A stretch of 64,000 nucleotides of DNA from Streptomyces chattanoogensis (GCF_001294335.1 NZ_LGKG01000135.1:1-64000), one strand, 5' to 3'. Positions 7,068-15,972 are shown, numbered from the stretch's first letter. The notes: generated by a model not told the origin, from the letters alone. Made by a program: numbers and translations.

Positions 7068-9029
7068 ATGGATGGTGACGGGCAGGACGAACGGCGCGGC
7101 GGTGAGGCACGGGGCGGGCCGGCCTCGTCGCAGGTTCCGGGGCAGACCGGGCCCTTGGGAGCCACTCCCCCGGCGGACCGTGGCGAGGACGCCGGGCGTG
7201 GGGTGCCGGCGCAGCGCGGACGCTCCGGTGGGCCGGGGCCGGCCGGCGGTCCCGTCAGCGGTCCGGGGACCGGCGAGGGGGCCGGCGAGGGGGCCGGGCT
7301 TCCGCCTTCCGACGAGCAGTTGATCGCCGCCATGCGGGCCGGTGACGACGCCGCGTACGAGGAGATGTACCGCAGGCATGCCGAGGCGGTGCGGCGCTAT
7401 GCGCGCAGCTGCTGCCGGGACAGGCACACCGCGGAGGATCTGACCGGCGAGGTCTTCGCGCGCACGCTGCAGGCGGTGCGCGGCGGGGCGGGCCCCGATT
7501 CCGCGGTGCGCGCCTATCTGCTGACGACCGTCCGGCGCGTCGCGGCCGCCTGGGCGAAGACCCAGAGACGGGAGCAGCTGGTCGAGGACTTCGCGGTGTT
7601 CGCGGTGTCCGCTGCCGGGTCGTCGATGGATGACGACACCCAGGACCTGGGCGCGGAGGTGCGCGCCATGCACGTGGCCGAGCAGACGATGGCGGTGCAG
7701 GCGTTCCGGAGCCTGCCGGAGCGCTATCAGACGGTGCTGTGGCACACCGCGATCGAGGACGAGTCGCCGAGCAAGGTCGCCCCGCTGCTCGGGCTGACCG
7801 CGAACGCCACCGCCGTCCTGGCGCACCGCGCCCGTGAGGGCCTCCGCCAGGCGTATCTGCAGGCGCACGTCAGCCGGGCGCTGACCGCCGGCGGCGACTG
7901 CGCCCGGTACGCCGACCGGCTCGGCGCCTTTGCCCGGGGCGGGCTGCGGATGCGGGCCGAGCGGGGGCTGCGCAAGCATCTGGACGAATGCGCCCGGTGC
8001 CGTACGGCGGCGCTGGAGGTCGCGGACGTCAACGAGCGGATCGGGGCGCTGCTGCCGGTCGCGGTCATCGGGTGGTTCGCCGCGGGGTACGCCGTCAAGG
8101 CCGCGGCCGCCGTGGTGGGCGCCGCGGGTGCGGGTGCCGCGGCGGGGGCCGGTGCGGCCGCGGCCGCCGGCGGGGCCGGTTCCGGTACGGCTTCCGGGGC
8201 GGCGGGTGGCGCCGCGGCGAGCGAGGCGATGGGGGCTCCGCTCAAGGTCGGGATAGGGGTCGCGATGGTGGCGGCGGCGGGTGCGGCACTCGCGCTGGCG
8301 CTCACCGGTTCCCCGAAGCCGGCGCCGGCCCCTCAGGCCGAACCGCAACCGCCGGCGCCCTCCGCGCCGCGGACGCCCTCGCCCACACCGCCCGAGCCGC
8401 CCGGGCACACCCCCGAGCCGGCACCGCCGGCCGCCGGGCACTCACCGGCCCCGAAGCCCACCCCGACCCCTGCCGCCGTTCCTGCGCCGACGCGGACGGC
8501 GAAGCCGCCGGAGCCGGCACCCACGCCGACCCCGACCACGAAGCCCACGCCCACCCCGACGCCGCCTCCTCCGAAGCCGCCGAAGCCCGCCCCGACCACC
8601 GCGTACCGCCTCAACTCGCTGTCGTACGACGTCACCGGCGACGGCACCGCGCCGGAGGTGCGGGCGTTCGAGAGCGGCCTGGTGTGGCATCGGCAGCGAC
8701 CGCAGGTCGACGGCACGGCGTACGCGCACGGGGTGAGCGTGCACGGGCCGTCCTCGGTGCTGATCGACCTCAACCGGCAGTGCACCGCGTACGACGCGGT
8801 CGCGGGGGTCGACGATCTGAGCCTGGGACTGGGTGCGGTGCGGTTCTCGGTGTACGCGGACGGGGTGCGGCTGTGGGGGTCCGGCGTGGTGCGTGCCGGG
8901 GAGCCGGGGGTGCCGGTGCATGTCCCGCTGACGGGCCGTAGAACGCTGCGGCTGGTGGTCGAGCCGGTGTCGGCCGTGGATGCGGTGGCGGTGGCGGACT
9001 GGGCGCGGTCCCAGATCAGTTGCCGTTGA
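7068..9029 (+). CDS. ECF sigma factor fused to zinc-finger, membrane segments and NPCBM domain (SCO4117-like)
   Basis: A 653-residue multidomain protein. Residues 1-80 are Gly/Pro-rich. Sigma region 2 is at about 84-150 ('AYEEMYRRHAEAVRRYARSC', 'DLTGEVFARTLQAV') and region 4 at about 207-262 ('LPERYQTVLWHTAIEDESPS'). A zf-HC2-like finger 'HLDECARC' follows near 304-311, then hydrophobic stretches near 328-345 and 394-413, a Pro/Thr-rich linker (about 414-510) and an NPCBM/NEW2 carbohydrate-binding module (about 512-653, 'YRLNSLSYDVTGDG', 'YAHGVSVHGPSSVLIDL'). The design suggests a membrane-held sigma factor that senses envelope glycans through its own C-terminus. From memory, SCO4117 is an ECF sigma factor affecting development and secondary metabolism. 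The ATG at 7068 is likely; a GTG nine codons earlier is possible. Confidence 0.88.
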   Translation: MDGDGQDERRGGEARGGPASSQVPGQTGPLGATPPADRGEDAGRGVPAQRGRSGGPGPAGGPVSGPGTGEGAGEGAGLPPSDEQLIAAMRAGDDAAYEEMYRRHAEAVRRYARSCCRDRHTAEDLTGEVFARTLQAVRGGAGPDSAVRAYLLTTVRRVAAAWAKTQRREQLVEDFAVFAVSAAGSSMDDDTQDLGAEVRAMHVAEQTMAVQAFRSLPERYQTVLWHTAIEDESPSKVAPLLGLTANATAVLAHRAREGLRQAYLQAHVSRALTAGGDCARYADRLGAFARGGLRMRAERGLRKHLDECARCRTAALEVADVNERIGALLPVAVIGWFAAGYAVKAAAAVVGAAGAGAAAGAGAAAAAGGAGSGTASGAAGGAAASEAMGAPLKVGIGVAMVAAAGAALALALTGSPKPAPAPQAEPQPPAPSAPRTPSPTPPEPPGHTPEPAPPAAGHSPAPKPTPTPAAVPAPTRTAKPPEPAPTPTPTTKPTPTPTPPPPKPPKPAPTTAYRLNSLSYDVTGDGTAPEVRAFESGLVWHRQRPQVDGTAYAHGVSVHGPSSVLIDLNRQCTAYDAVAGVDDLSLGLGAVRFSVYADGVRLWGSGVVRAGEPGVPVHVPLTGRRTLRLVVEPVSAVDAVAVADWARSQISCR

Positions 9030-9078
9030 GGTCCGCGCAGGGACGCTTCCCCGGCGGGGCGCGGCGGGCGCCGGGGAT

Positions 9079-9092
9079 GTTTCACGTGGAAC
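9079..9092. other. parS site (ParB binding), copy 1
   Basis: GTTTCACGTGGAAC. On the minus strand it reads GTTCCACGTGAAAC, the classic bacterial parS core. It lies in the 148-bp gap between two converging genes, 28 bp from a second copy. Confidence 0.9.
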
Positions 9093-9119
9093 CACGGACC
9101 GCGGCATGACCAGGGCGTT

Positions 9120-9133
9120 GTTTCACGTGAAAC
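9120..9133. other. parS site (ParB binding), copy 2
   Basis: GTTTCACGTGAAAC, a perfect 14-bp palindrome matching the parS core used by Streptomyces ParB. Starts of copies 1 and 2 are 41 bp apart. ParA/ParB segregation proteins load at such sites, which cluster around oriC in this genus. Confidence 0.93.
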
Positions 9134-9177
9134 CGCGGTTGCCCGGGCCTACTTGTGGCTCGTACGCGACTGCCCGG

Positions 9178-11256
9178 TCACAGGCGTGCGCGCGGCACCA
9201 CACCACCCGCCAGCGCCCGCTGACGCGCCGCCGCGCCCGTCCAGCACGTACCCCGCCGCGCCAGCAGCCGCCGCAGCCACAGTTCCGTGGAGACCAGGTC
9301 GGCGAGGCCGTCCAGCGGCAGCGGCTCGCCCTCGGCCGCCGCGCGCAGGGCCTTGCGTACCACCCTCGCCTCCACCAGCCCGGCGTCGGCGAGCAGCGGC
9401 GCATCGAAGAGTCCGACCAGTTCGCCGACGGCGCTGCGCAGGCCGGCCCGTACCTCGGCCGCGTGGGTCGGGTGCGAGGTGGCGCCCCAGCCGGGCGGCA
9501 GGTCCCGTACGCCCGCGCCGGAGAGCACCGAGCGGAGCACCGCCGCCCGCGCGCCCGGCTGCACCCGCAAGGTGTCCGGCAGGGCGCGGCAGGCGAGCAC
9601 GACCTGGTTGTCGAGAAAGGGGGCGTGCAGCCGCTGGTTGCGGACCTCAGCGGCCTGCTCGAAGACGCGGTGGTCGGCGGCCTGGCGGGCCAGTGACGCG
9701 CGGGCTCGGAGTTCGCCGGGGCGTACCACGGTGGGGAAGCGGGTTGCCGCCTCTGCGAGCCGCGCGGATACCTGGGCGAGGGCCTCGCCGGTGAGCCAGC
9801 GCGCGGCGGGCCCCGGGCGGCACCAGGCGAGGGCGGCCAGCGAGGCGTCGACCGCGCCGCCGGCCGCCGGCTCGTCGGCGAACTCCCGCTCCAGCAGGCG
9901 CCGTGCCGTATCGGCGATGCCCTCCCCGTAGGGCGTACGGGCGAGCTTGCGGGCCGCGCGGTAGACGGTGAAGGGGACGAGAACGGACTGCGCGGAGGGG
10001 CCGTCGGCCTTGGCGAGCGCGGTGACCGGGCGCAGCAGATGGCGCCGCCGGCGGTCCATGAGGAGGTCGGCGAGCCGGGCCGGATGGGCGTCGAGGACCT
10101 GGCGGGCGCCGTGTCCGACGAAGTGGTCGGCGCTGCCCGCGAGCAGCCGTCGGCGGTGGCGGGCGGCGGCGGTGAGGGAGGGGCCGGGCTCGTCGGTGAG
10201 CGGATTGGATGCGAGGTCGGCGTACGGGAGGGCCTCCTCGCCCGCCGCAACGACGACATGGCGCAGTCGGGGGTCGTCGGCGATGCTGCGGGCGCGTTCG
10301 AGTTCGGCTTCGCGGTGGTCACGGCCGCCGTTGGTGGCCCGGTCGTTGAAGGTGACCGCGAGCAGCCGCGCGCCGTGACCGTTGAGGGTGCCGGGCTGCC
10401 CGGGGAGGCCGGCGGCGAGCAGGGCGAGGGTGCCGGAGGCACTGCCGCCGGAGAGGTCGGCGCCGATGCCGGGGGCCGGTGCGCCGCGTGCGGCCCGTCG
10501 TTCGGCCGGTCCCATGCCGGGCACCGGCCCGGGGTCGAGACCGTCCGGGCCCTCCGGGGCGGGGGCGTGCCGGGGACTCGCCAGACGGGCCCGTACGGCC
10601 TCGACCAGCGCCTCGCGGACCCCGTCCACGGCCTGTTCCGGGGCGGTCTGGGGCGCGGCGACGGCGAGCGAGGCCGTCGGCTCGTAGGAGGTGATGTCGC
10701 GGGCGCCGCCGCGCAGCACCAGGGCATGGCCGGGCGGGATGCGGCGGACGCCTTCGTACGGTGTGCCGGTGCCGAGCGCCTCGGGGGCGTCCGGACAGGC
10801 CAGCAGTGCGGCGAGGTGGCCGACGTCGAGGCTGGCTTCTATGAGGTCGGCGAGCGGGAGGGCGGCGGTGGCGTAGGCGGTGCCGCCGGCCCAGGCGGTG
10901 TGGAAGACGGGACGGGCGCCGGCCAGGTCGCCGGTGACGGTGATCCGGCGCCCCACCTGGACGACGGCGGTGTAGCTCCCGGGCCATGCGGTCAGATGCC
11001 GCAGTGCGCCCCCGCGCGCCGCGAACAGCCCGACCCGCAGCTGGTCGTCGGTGGCACCGCAGACGCCGAAGACGGCGAGCCGGGTCTCGGGGTCGGCCTG
11101 GACGATGCGTACCTCGTCGGGGCGCCAGTCGCCGACCGCCCACAGCGGATCCGGGTCGCCCCACAGGAGTTGGGCGCCTACGGGCAGGACGGTCGGCCCC
11201 TCCCGCCCGGCGGCCGGCCCCGTGGCGGCACTGCTCCACCCCACCAACCAGCGCAT
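9178..11256 (-). CDS. Asparagine synthetase-like / lasso-cyclase-like protein with degenerate ATP motif
   Basis: 692 residues with the two-domain layout of asparagine synthetase B and lasso-peptide or beta-lactam synthetases. The N-terminal glutaminase-like fold (about 1-200) lacks the catalytic Cys2 (it starts M-R-W-L). The C-terminal synthetase fold (about 235-650) has 'GADLSGGSASGTLALLAAG' where active enzymes have SGGxDS. The later segments 'DHFVGHGARQVLDAHPARLA' and 'LHAPFLDNQVV' match the family. The ATG at 11256 has GGAGG five bases upstream. No lasso precursor, leader peptidase or recognition protein is nearby, so peptide cyclisation is not supported. It is widely kept at this place in Streptomyces as far as I recall (SCO4115/4116 region). 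Function unknown. Confidence 0.8.
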   Translation of the reverse strand: MRWLVGWSSAATGPAAGREGPTVLPVGAQLLWGDPDPLWAVGDWRPDEVRIVQADPETRLAVFGVCGATDDQLRVGLFAARGGALRHLTAWPGSYTAVVQVGRRITVTGDLAGARPVFHTAWAGGTAYATAALPLADLIEASLDVGHLAALLACPDAPEALGTGTPYEGVRRIPPGHALVLRGGARDITSYEPTASLAVAAPQTAPEQAVDGVREALVEAVRARLASPRHAPAPEGPDGLDPGPVPGMGPAERRAARGAPAPGIGADLSGGSASGTLALLAAGLPGQPGTLNGHGARLLAVTFNDRATNGGRDHREAELERARSIADDPRLRHVVVAAGEEALPYADLASNPLTDEPGPSLTAAARHRRRLLAGSADHFVGHGARQVLDAHPARLADLLMDRRRRHLLRPVTALAKADGPSAQSVLVPFTVYRAARKLARTPYGEGIADTARRLLEREFADEPAAGGAVDASLAALAWCRPGPAARWLTGEALAQVSARLAEAATRFPTVVRPGELRARASLARQAADHRVFEQAAEVRNQRLHAPFLDNQVVLACRALPDTLRVQPGARAAVLRSVLSGAGVRDLPPGWGATSHPTHAAEVRAGLRSAVGELVGLFDAPLLADAGLVEARVVRKALRAAAEGEPLPLDGLADLVSTELWLRRLLARRGTCWTGAAARQRALAGGVVPRARL

Positions 11257-11613
11257 CGCCGCCTCCACCCGATTCCCCGCCCGCCGAGGGGCCGACAGCC
11301 GCCCCGTACAACGGCCGTCCCGTACGGCGGATCGCCAAGCTGTCGCCATGGTGTTGCGCGGACCATGCTGCCATGACGGGGCGTGCGGGAGGGGTGGAGC
11401 GGGGCCCGTGTGCGGGCGCCGCAGGCCGCGGGCGGGTGGCGCGTCTGCCCCGGGTGGCCCCCCGTGTGGCCCCCGGGGCGGCTCCTGGTGAGCCGCGGCG
11501 CGAAATCATCACCCATCGATTTTCGGCCAATGTGCGTGCGGTACCGCCGAGTTGACGCATTCGGGCGTCATGTCGAGCGGTGCCATGACCGACCGGCGGC
11601 CGGTCTGCGCGAC

Positions 11614-11644
11614 GGTCCGGGAAGCGGGCTTCGCCTCCCGGACC
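11614..11644. repeat. Hairpin, candidate terminator or small-RNA element
   Basis: Arms GGTCCGGGA (11614-11622) and TCCCGGACC (11636-11644) pair perfectly around an inner GCG/CGC stem. It lies far from any gene end in a divergent gap, so it does not terminate an annotated gene. Confidence 0.5.
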
Positions 11645-11853
11645 GGACCGTCACCCGCGGGGAATGAGGTGACGGTATCCCCCAGCCCACTGGATCCAGT
11701 GCAGCGGGCCAACCCACGCAGCACCCATGGAAGCGCTCCCGTCACAGTGCGGCCAGCGCGCACGGACGGGCGCACGGGCACACGTACCCGGAGCACATGC
11801 CAATTCCCGCACCCCTGTTTGAACACGAATCTCGCCATCCGGGACACCGGCCC

Positions 11854-11882
11854 TTAACGGTCGGGATCCGGCGAACTACTCT
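11854..11882 (+). promoter_or_regulatory. Promoter of the SCO4114-like regulator
   Basis: A TTAACG (-35) and TACTCT (-10) separated by 17 bp. The predicted start near 11889 leaves a leader of about 50 nt before the ATG at 11939. Confidence 0.55.
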
Positions 11883-11938
11883 GGGTGGACGCATGCCCCG
11901 GGGTACCGGGGAGGCTGTCGCTGTGTCGAGGGGTGCGC

Positions 11939-13387
11939 ATGTCCAGGGATATACGCGGGCCGAACGAAAAGCTCGGCACCGTACTCGCCCTCGCGGGTAT
12001 CAGCAATGCCGGACTGGCGCGCCGGGTCAACGACCTCGGTGCGCAGCGTGGACTGACGCTTCGTTACGACAAGACGTCGGTGGCCCGGTGGGTGTCCAAG
12101 GGCATGGTGCCGCAGGGCGCCGCGCCCCATCTGATCGCGTCCGCGATCGGCAGCAAGCTCGGCCGGCCGGTGCCGCTGCACGAGATCGGGCTGGCCGACG
12201 CGGACCCGGCGCCCGAGGTCGGCCTGGCATTCCCCCGCGATGTGGGCGCGGCGGTGCGGTCCGCGACCGAGCTCTACCGACTTGATCTGGCCGGACGGCG
12301 GGCGGGCGGCGGCGGCATCTGGCAGAGCCTGGCCGGATCGTTCGCCGTCAGCGCGTACGCCACGCCCGCCTCACGCTGGCTGATATCCCCGGCCGACAGT
12401 TCGGTGGCGCGGGAGGCGGCGGAGGCGCGCGACAAGGATGCCGCGGCGGCCGGGGACGCCGGGATCCCGCAGCATGTGGGCCACAGCGACGTCAGCAAGC
12501 TGCGCGAGGCGGCGGAGGACGCGCGCCGCTGGGACTCCAAGTACGGCGGCGGGGACTGGCGTTCGTCGATGGTGCCGGAGTGCCTCCGGGTGGACGCGGC
12601 ACCGCTGCTGCTCGCCTCGTACAGCGACGAGGTCGGCCGCGCGCTCTTCGGTGCGACCTCCGAACTCACCCGGCTCGCAGGGTGGATGGCCTTCGACACC
12701 GGCCAGCAGGAGGCCGCGCAGCGCTACTACATCCAGGCGCTGCGGCTCGCCCGCGCCGCCGCCGACGTCCCCCTGGGCGGCTATGTCCTGGCCTCGATGT
12801 CCCTCCAGGCGACCTACCGCGGCTTCGCCGACGAGGGCGTCGACCTCGCCCAGGCGGCCCTGGAGCGCAACCGCGGTCTGGCCACCGCGCGCACCATGAG
12901 CTTCTTCCGCCTGGTGGAAGCGCGGGCGCAGGCCAAGGCCGGCGAGGCGCGCGCCTGTGAGGTGGCGCTGAAGGCCTCCGAGGGCTGGCTGGAGCGCTCC
13001 CGCAGCGGCGATCCGGACCCCTCCTGGCTGGACTTCTACTCCTACGAGCGGTTCGCCGCCGACGCCGCCGAGTGCTACCGCGATCTGCGGCTGCCGCGCC
13101 AGGTCCGCCGCTTCACGGAGCAGGCGCTCTCGCGCCCCACGGAGGAGTTCGTCCGCTCCCACGGGCTGCGGCTTGTGGTGTCCGCGGTTGCCGAACTGGA
13201 GTCGGGCAATCTGGACGCGGCCTGCGCGGCGGGCACCCGGGCCGTCGAGGTGGCCGGAAGGATCTCCTCGGCCCGTACGACGGAGTACGTCCGCGATCTG
13301 CTGCACCGCCTGGAGCCGTACGGCGACGAGCCGCGGGTGGTGGAGCTGCGCGAGCGGGCGCGGCCGCTGCTGGCGGCGCCGGCCTGA
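11939..13387 (+). CDS. Sporulation-associated HTH/TPR regulator (SCO4114-like)
   Basis: 482 residues. The N-terminus (about 1-85) resembles an XRE-type helix-turn-helix: '[20 protein letters not shown]' then '[13 protein letters not shown]'. The remainder (about 210-480) is helical with TPR-like repeats, e.g. '[20 protein letters not shown]' and 'LELESGNLD'-type pairs. This layout is that of the NsdA/SCO4114 group, cytoplasmic regulators linked to sporulation and antibiotic control in Streptomyces. The ATG at 11939 has GAGGGG five to six bases upstream; an in-frame GTG at 11933 is less likely. It has its own promoter (11854-11882). Confidence 0.8.
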   Translation: MSRDIRGPNEKLGTVLALAGISNAGLARRVNDLGAQRGLTLRYDKTSVARWVSKGMVPQGAAPHLIASAIGSKLGRPVPLHEIGLADADPAPEVGLAFPRDVGAAVRSATELYRLDLAGRRAGGGGIWQSLAGSFAVSAYATPASRWLISPADSSVAREAAEARDKDAAAAGDAGIPQHVGHSDVSKLREAAEDARRWDSKYGGGDWRSSMVPECLRVDAAPLLLASYSDEVGRALFGATSELTRLAGWMAFDTGQQEAAQRYYIQALRLARAAADVPLGGYVLASMSLQATYRGFADEGVDLAQAALERNRGLATARTMSFFRLVEARAQAKAGEARACEVALKASEGWLERSRSGDPDPSWLDFYSYERFAADAAECYRDLRLPRQVRRFTEQALSRPTEEFVRSHGLRLVVSAVAELESGNLDAACAAGTRAVEVAGRISSARTTEYVRDLLHRLEPYGDEPRVVELRERARPLLAAPA

Positions 13388-13551
13388 GGGAGCCGGGGGC
13401 CGGGCGGGGCGCGGGGCCCGGCGAGCGGCCTGCCACGGCTCGTACCTGCCGCATTGTCAGTGGTGGGCGTCATGATGGAGTACGTCGTCAGCGATGACGC
13501 GCGGGTCCCCGGCCAGGGGCGGATCCGCGGTTGTCCGGTTGGGGAGGTGCA

Positions 13552-14763
13552 GTGGCGGCGTACGACTGCGATGTGCTGGTGATCGGTGCCGGCATCGTCG
13601 GGCTCTCCACGGCGTATGCGATCACGCGCGCCGCGCCGGGCACGCGCGTCGTGGTGCTGGAGAAGGAGCCGGGGCCCGCCCGCCATCAGACCGGCCGCAA
13701 CAGCGGTGTGATCCACAGCGGCATCTACTACCCGCCCGGCTCCCTCAAGGCCCGCTTCGCGCTCCAGGGCTCGGCCGAGATGGTCAAGTTCTGCGCCGAG
13801 TACGACATCCCGCACGAGGTCACCGGCAAGCTGATCGTCGCCACGGACCGCAGCGAGCTGCCGCGGCTGCACGGCCTGATCCAGCGCGGCCGGGAGCACG
13901 GCCTGCCGGTGCGCGAGCTGGGGCCCGCCCAGATAGCGGAGTACGAACCCGAGGTGCGCGGCCTGGCCGCCATCCATGTCGGGACGACCGGCATCTGCGA
14001 CTTCGGCGCGGTCGCCCGCCAGTACGCCCGGCTGGCACAGGACGCCGGCGCCCGCATCGTCTACGGCGCCGAGGTGACGACGATCGGCCGCCGCCCCGGC
14101 CGGGTGGCGGTCCGTACCGCCTCCGGCACGGTCCACCGCGCCCGCGCCCTGGTCAACTGCGCCGGTCTGCACTGCGACCGCATCGCCCGGCTGGCCGGCG
14201 ACGCCCCCGGCATGCGGATCGTCCCGTTCCGCGGCGAGTACTTCACCCTCGCCCCCGACCGCGCCTCCCTGGTCCGCGGCCTGGTGTACCCCGTCCCCGA
14301 CCCCGCCTTCCCCTTCCTCGGTGTCCATCTCACCCGCGGCATCGACGGCGCCGTCCACATCGGCCCGAACGCCGTCCCCGCCCTGGCCCGCGAGGGCTAC
14401 ACCTGGAGCACGCTGAGCCCCGCCGACCTGGCCGGCACCCTGGGCTACCCCGGTTCCTGGCGCATAGCCCGCCGCCACTGGCGCTACGGCGCCGGCGAAC
14501 TCCACCGCTCCCTCTCCCGCCGCGCCTTCACCGAAGCGGTCCGCCGCCTCCTCCCGGCCGCCCGCGAGGAGGACCTCGTCCCCTCCCCCGCAGGCGTCCG
14601 CGCCCAGGCCGTCCTCCCCGACGGCACCCTCGTCGACGACTTCCTCTTCGCGGAGTCGCCGGGGATGGTCCATGTGCTGAACGCCCCCTCGCCGGCGGCC
14701 ACGGCATCGCTGCCCATCGGGCGGGAGGTGGCGCGGAGAGTTCTGGGGCTGGTGGGGCGGTGA
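13552..14763 (+). CDS. lhgO: L-2-hydroxyglutarate oxidase
   Basis: A 403-residue FAD-dependent DAO-fold oxidoreductase that oxidises L-2-hydroxyglutarate to 2-oxoglutarate. The N-terminal dinucleotide motif is 'DVLVIGAGIVGLSTAYAI'. The segment 'HQTGRNSGVIHSGIYYPPGS' is characteristic of the LhgO/L2HGDH family, as are 'VPFRGEYFTL' and 'YPVPDPAFPFLGVHLT'. The GTG at 13552 follows GGGGAGG at four-base spacing. The gene stands 164 bp after the TPR regulator and before trmB on the same strand; the operon structure is unclear. Confidence 0.92.
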   Translation: MAAYDCDVLVIGAGIVGLSTAYAITRAAPGTRVVVLEKEPGPARHQTGRNSGVIHSGIYYPPGSLKARFALQGSAEMVKFCAEYDIPHEVTGKLIVATDRSELPRLHGLIQRGREHGLPVRELGPAQIAEYEPEVRGLAAIHVGTTGICDFGAVARQYARLAQDAGARIVYGAEVTTIGRRPGRVAVRTASGTVHRARALVNCAGLHCDRIARLAGDAPGMRIVPFRGEYFTLAPDRASLVRGLVYPVPDPAFPFLGVHLTRGIDGAVHIGPNAVPALAREGYTWSTLSPADLAGTLGYPGSWRIARRHWRYGAGELHRSLSRRAFTEAVRRLLPAAREEDLVPSPAGVRAQAVLPDGTLVDDFLFAESPGMVHVLNAPSPAATASLPIGREVARRVLGLVGR

Positions 14764-14773
14764 GGCGGGAGTG

Positions 14774-14904
14774 GCCGTGCGTGCGCCCGGGAGCACGGGG
14801 AGCCCGAAAGCACGGGGGTGCAGCCGTACGCCCGGGGGCACGAGCCCTACGCCCGTGAGCGCGGCGGAACCGGACAGTCACCGTCGCCGTCGCCGTCGCC
14901 GTAA
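14774..14904. repeat. Degenerate ~22-bp repeat (x4) and CGCCGT hexamer run
   Basis: Between lhgO and trmB, four loosely matching units share the core GCCCGGGGGCACG or AGCCCTACGCCCG (14774-14864). They are followed by about four CGCCGT hexamers (14879-14904). No hairpin or gene explains them. This occupies most of the 230-bp gap. Confidence 0.5.
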
Positions 14905-14978
14905 GGCAGGTCCGCGGGCCGGCCGCCGTCACGCAGGGCCGTAGCCTGCGCTGCTCCCGGGCTCTCCCGCACCATCCG

Positions 14979-14984
14979 TAGAAT
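14979..14984 (+). promoter_or_regulatory. -10 box for trmB, probable leaderless start
   Basis: TAGAAT lies nine bases before the GTG at 14994, and no ribosome-binding site precedes that codon. The transcript therefore probably starts at or next to the start codon. Confidence 0.45.
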
Positions 14985-14993
14985 CAACACACT

Positions 14994-15899
14994 GTGTCCG
15001 AGAATCCCGCCACCCCCGAAACCCACGTCGCCCAGCCCGAAGCCCCCGAGGCCGACGGCATGGAAGCCGGCGCGCAGGCCCCTGCCGCCACGGCGACCGG
15101 CCCGCAGCCCCCGACCGCCCAGGAGGCCGCCCGCCTCGGCGCCACCGCCGCATCGGCGGCCGTGCCACGCCGCGGCGAGCCGATGTTCCCCGACGGGACC
15201 GGCCCCGCAGCCGACCCCGCGGGCTCGCATCACGAGCGGCGGATCCGCTCCTTCCAGCCCCGCCGCAGCCGCGTCTCGCCCTCGCAGGCCGATGCGCTGC
15301 GCCGCCTGTGGCCGAAGTGGGGCCGGGACATCGACGGGCTCTCCCGTATCGATCTGGACGCATTCTTCGAGGGCCGGCCGGTGGTCCTGGAGATCGGCTT
15401 CGGCATGGGCGAGGCCACGGCGCAGATGGCCGCCGCCGATCCGGACACCGGCATCCTCGGCTGTGACGTGCACACTCCCGGCCAGGGCAATCTGCTCGGT
15501 CTCGCGGAGCGGAACGGCCTGTCCAACATCCGGGTCGCCAACGGCGACGCGATCATCCTCCTCCGCGAGATGCTCGCCCCCGCCTCCCTCGCCGGCCTGC
15601 GCGTTTTCTTCCCCGACCCCTGGCCGAAAAAGCGCCACCACAAGCGCCGCCTGATCCAGCCGGAATTCGTCGCGCTGGCCTCCACCCGGCTCGCCCCGGG
15701 CGCCCTGGTGCACTGCGCCACCGACTGGGAGCCGTACGCCGAGCAGATGCTGGAGGTCCTCTCCGCCGAGCCGACGCTGGAGAACCTCCACCCCTCGTAC
15801 GCGCCCCGGCCGGACTTCCGCCCGCTCACCAAGTTCGAGGGGCAGGGCCTGGACAAGGGCCATGTCGTGCACGACCTGATCTTCCGGCGACGGGGGTAG
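14994..15899 (+). CDS. trmB: tRNA (guanine-N7-)-methyltransferase
   Basis: 301 residues. The enzyme methylates N7 of G46 in tRNA using S-adenosylmethionine. The first 80 residues are an Ala/Pro-rich extension absent from the roughly 220-residue E. coli enzyme. The SAM motif is 'VVLEIGFGMGEATAQMA' and the family signature is 'FFPDPWPKKRHHKRRLIQ'. The GTG at 14994 has no Shine-Dalgarno but a TAGAAT box nine bases upstream. The following PrsW-type gene also appears to start leaderless. Confidence 0.95.
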   Translation: MSENPATPETHVAQPEAPEADGMEAGAQAPAATATGPQPPTAQEAARLGATAASAAVPRRGEPMFPDGTGPAADPAGSHHERRIRSFQPRRSRVSPSQADALRRLWPKWGRDIDGLSRIDLDAFFEGRPVVLEIGFGMGEATAQMAAADPDTGILGCDVHTPGQGNLLGLAERNGLSNIRVANGDAIILLREMLAPASLAGLRVFFPDPWPKKRHHKRRLIQPEFVALASTRLAPGALVHCATDWEPYAEQMLEVLSAEPTLENLHPSYAPRPDFRPLTKFEGQGLDKGHVVHDLIFRRRG

Positions 15900-15960
15900 C
15901 GAGGGAACGGCCGCCCGGAGCAACGGGGGCGGCCCCATCCCCCACGCCCCGGGCCCTCGT

Positions 15961-15966
15961 TAGGGT
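15961..15966 (+). promoter_or_regulatory. -10 box for the PrsW-type gene, probable leaderless start
   Basis: TAGGGT ends six bases before the GTG at 15973. No ribosome-binding site is present. Confidence 0.4.
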
Positions 15967-15972
15967 CGACAG

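Larger units (their letters stand above)
11257..11938. other. 682-bp divergent intergenic region with structured DNA
   Basis: No credible gene. It contains a hairpin (11614-11644), a 14-bp palindrome CACTGGATCCAGTG (11688-11701) and a promoter (11854-11882), each listed separately. The remainder looks like ordinary non-coding sequence. Its length and structure suggest complex control of the downstream TPR regulator or a small RNA. Confidence 0.5.

Noticed and set aside
8302..9107. Overlapping minus-strand frames under the sigma/NPCBM gene
   Set aside because: They are shadows of the Pro/Thr linker, with Gly/Val repeats typical of reversed proline codons.
9178..11256. A lasso-peptide gene cluster
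   Set aside because: Only a cyclase-like protein is present and its ATP motif is altered. I found no precursor peptide, leader-binding protein or leader peptidase within several kilobases.
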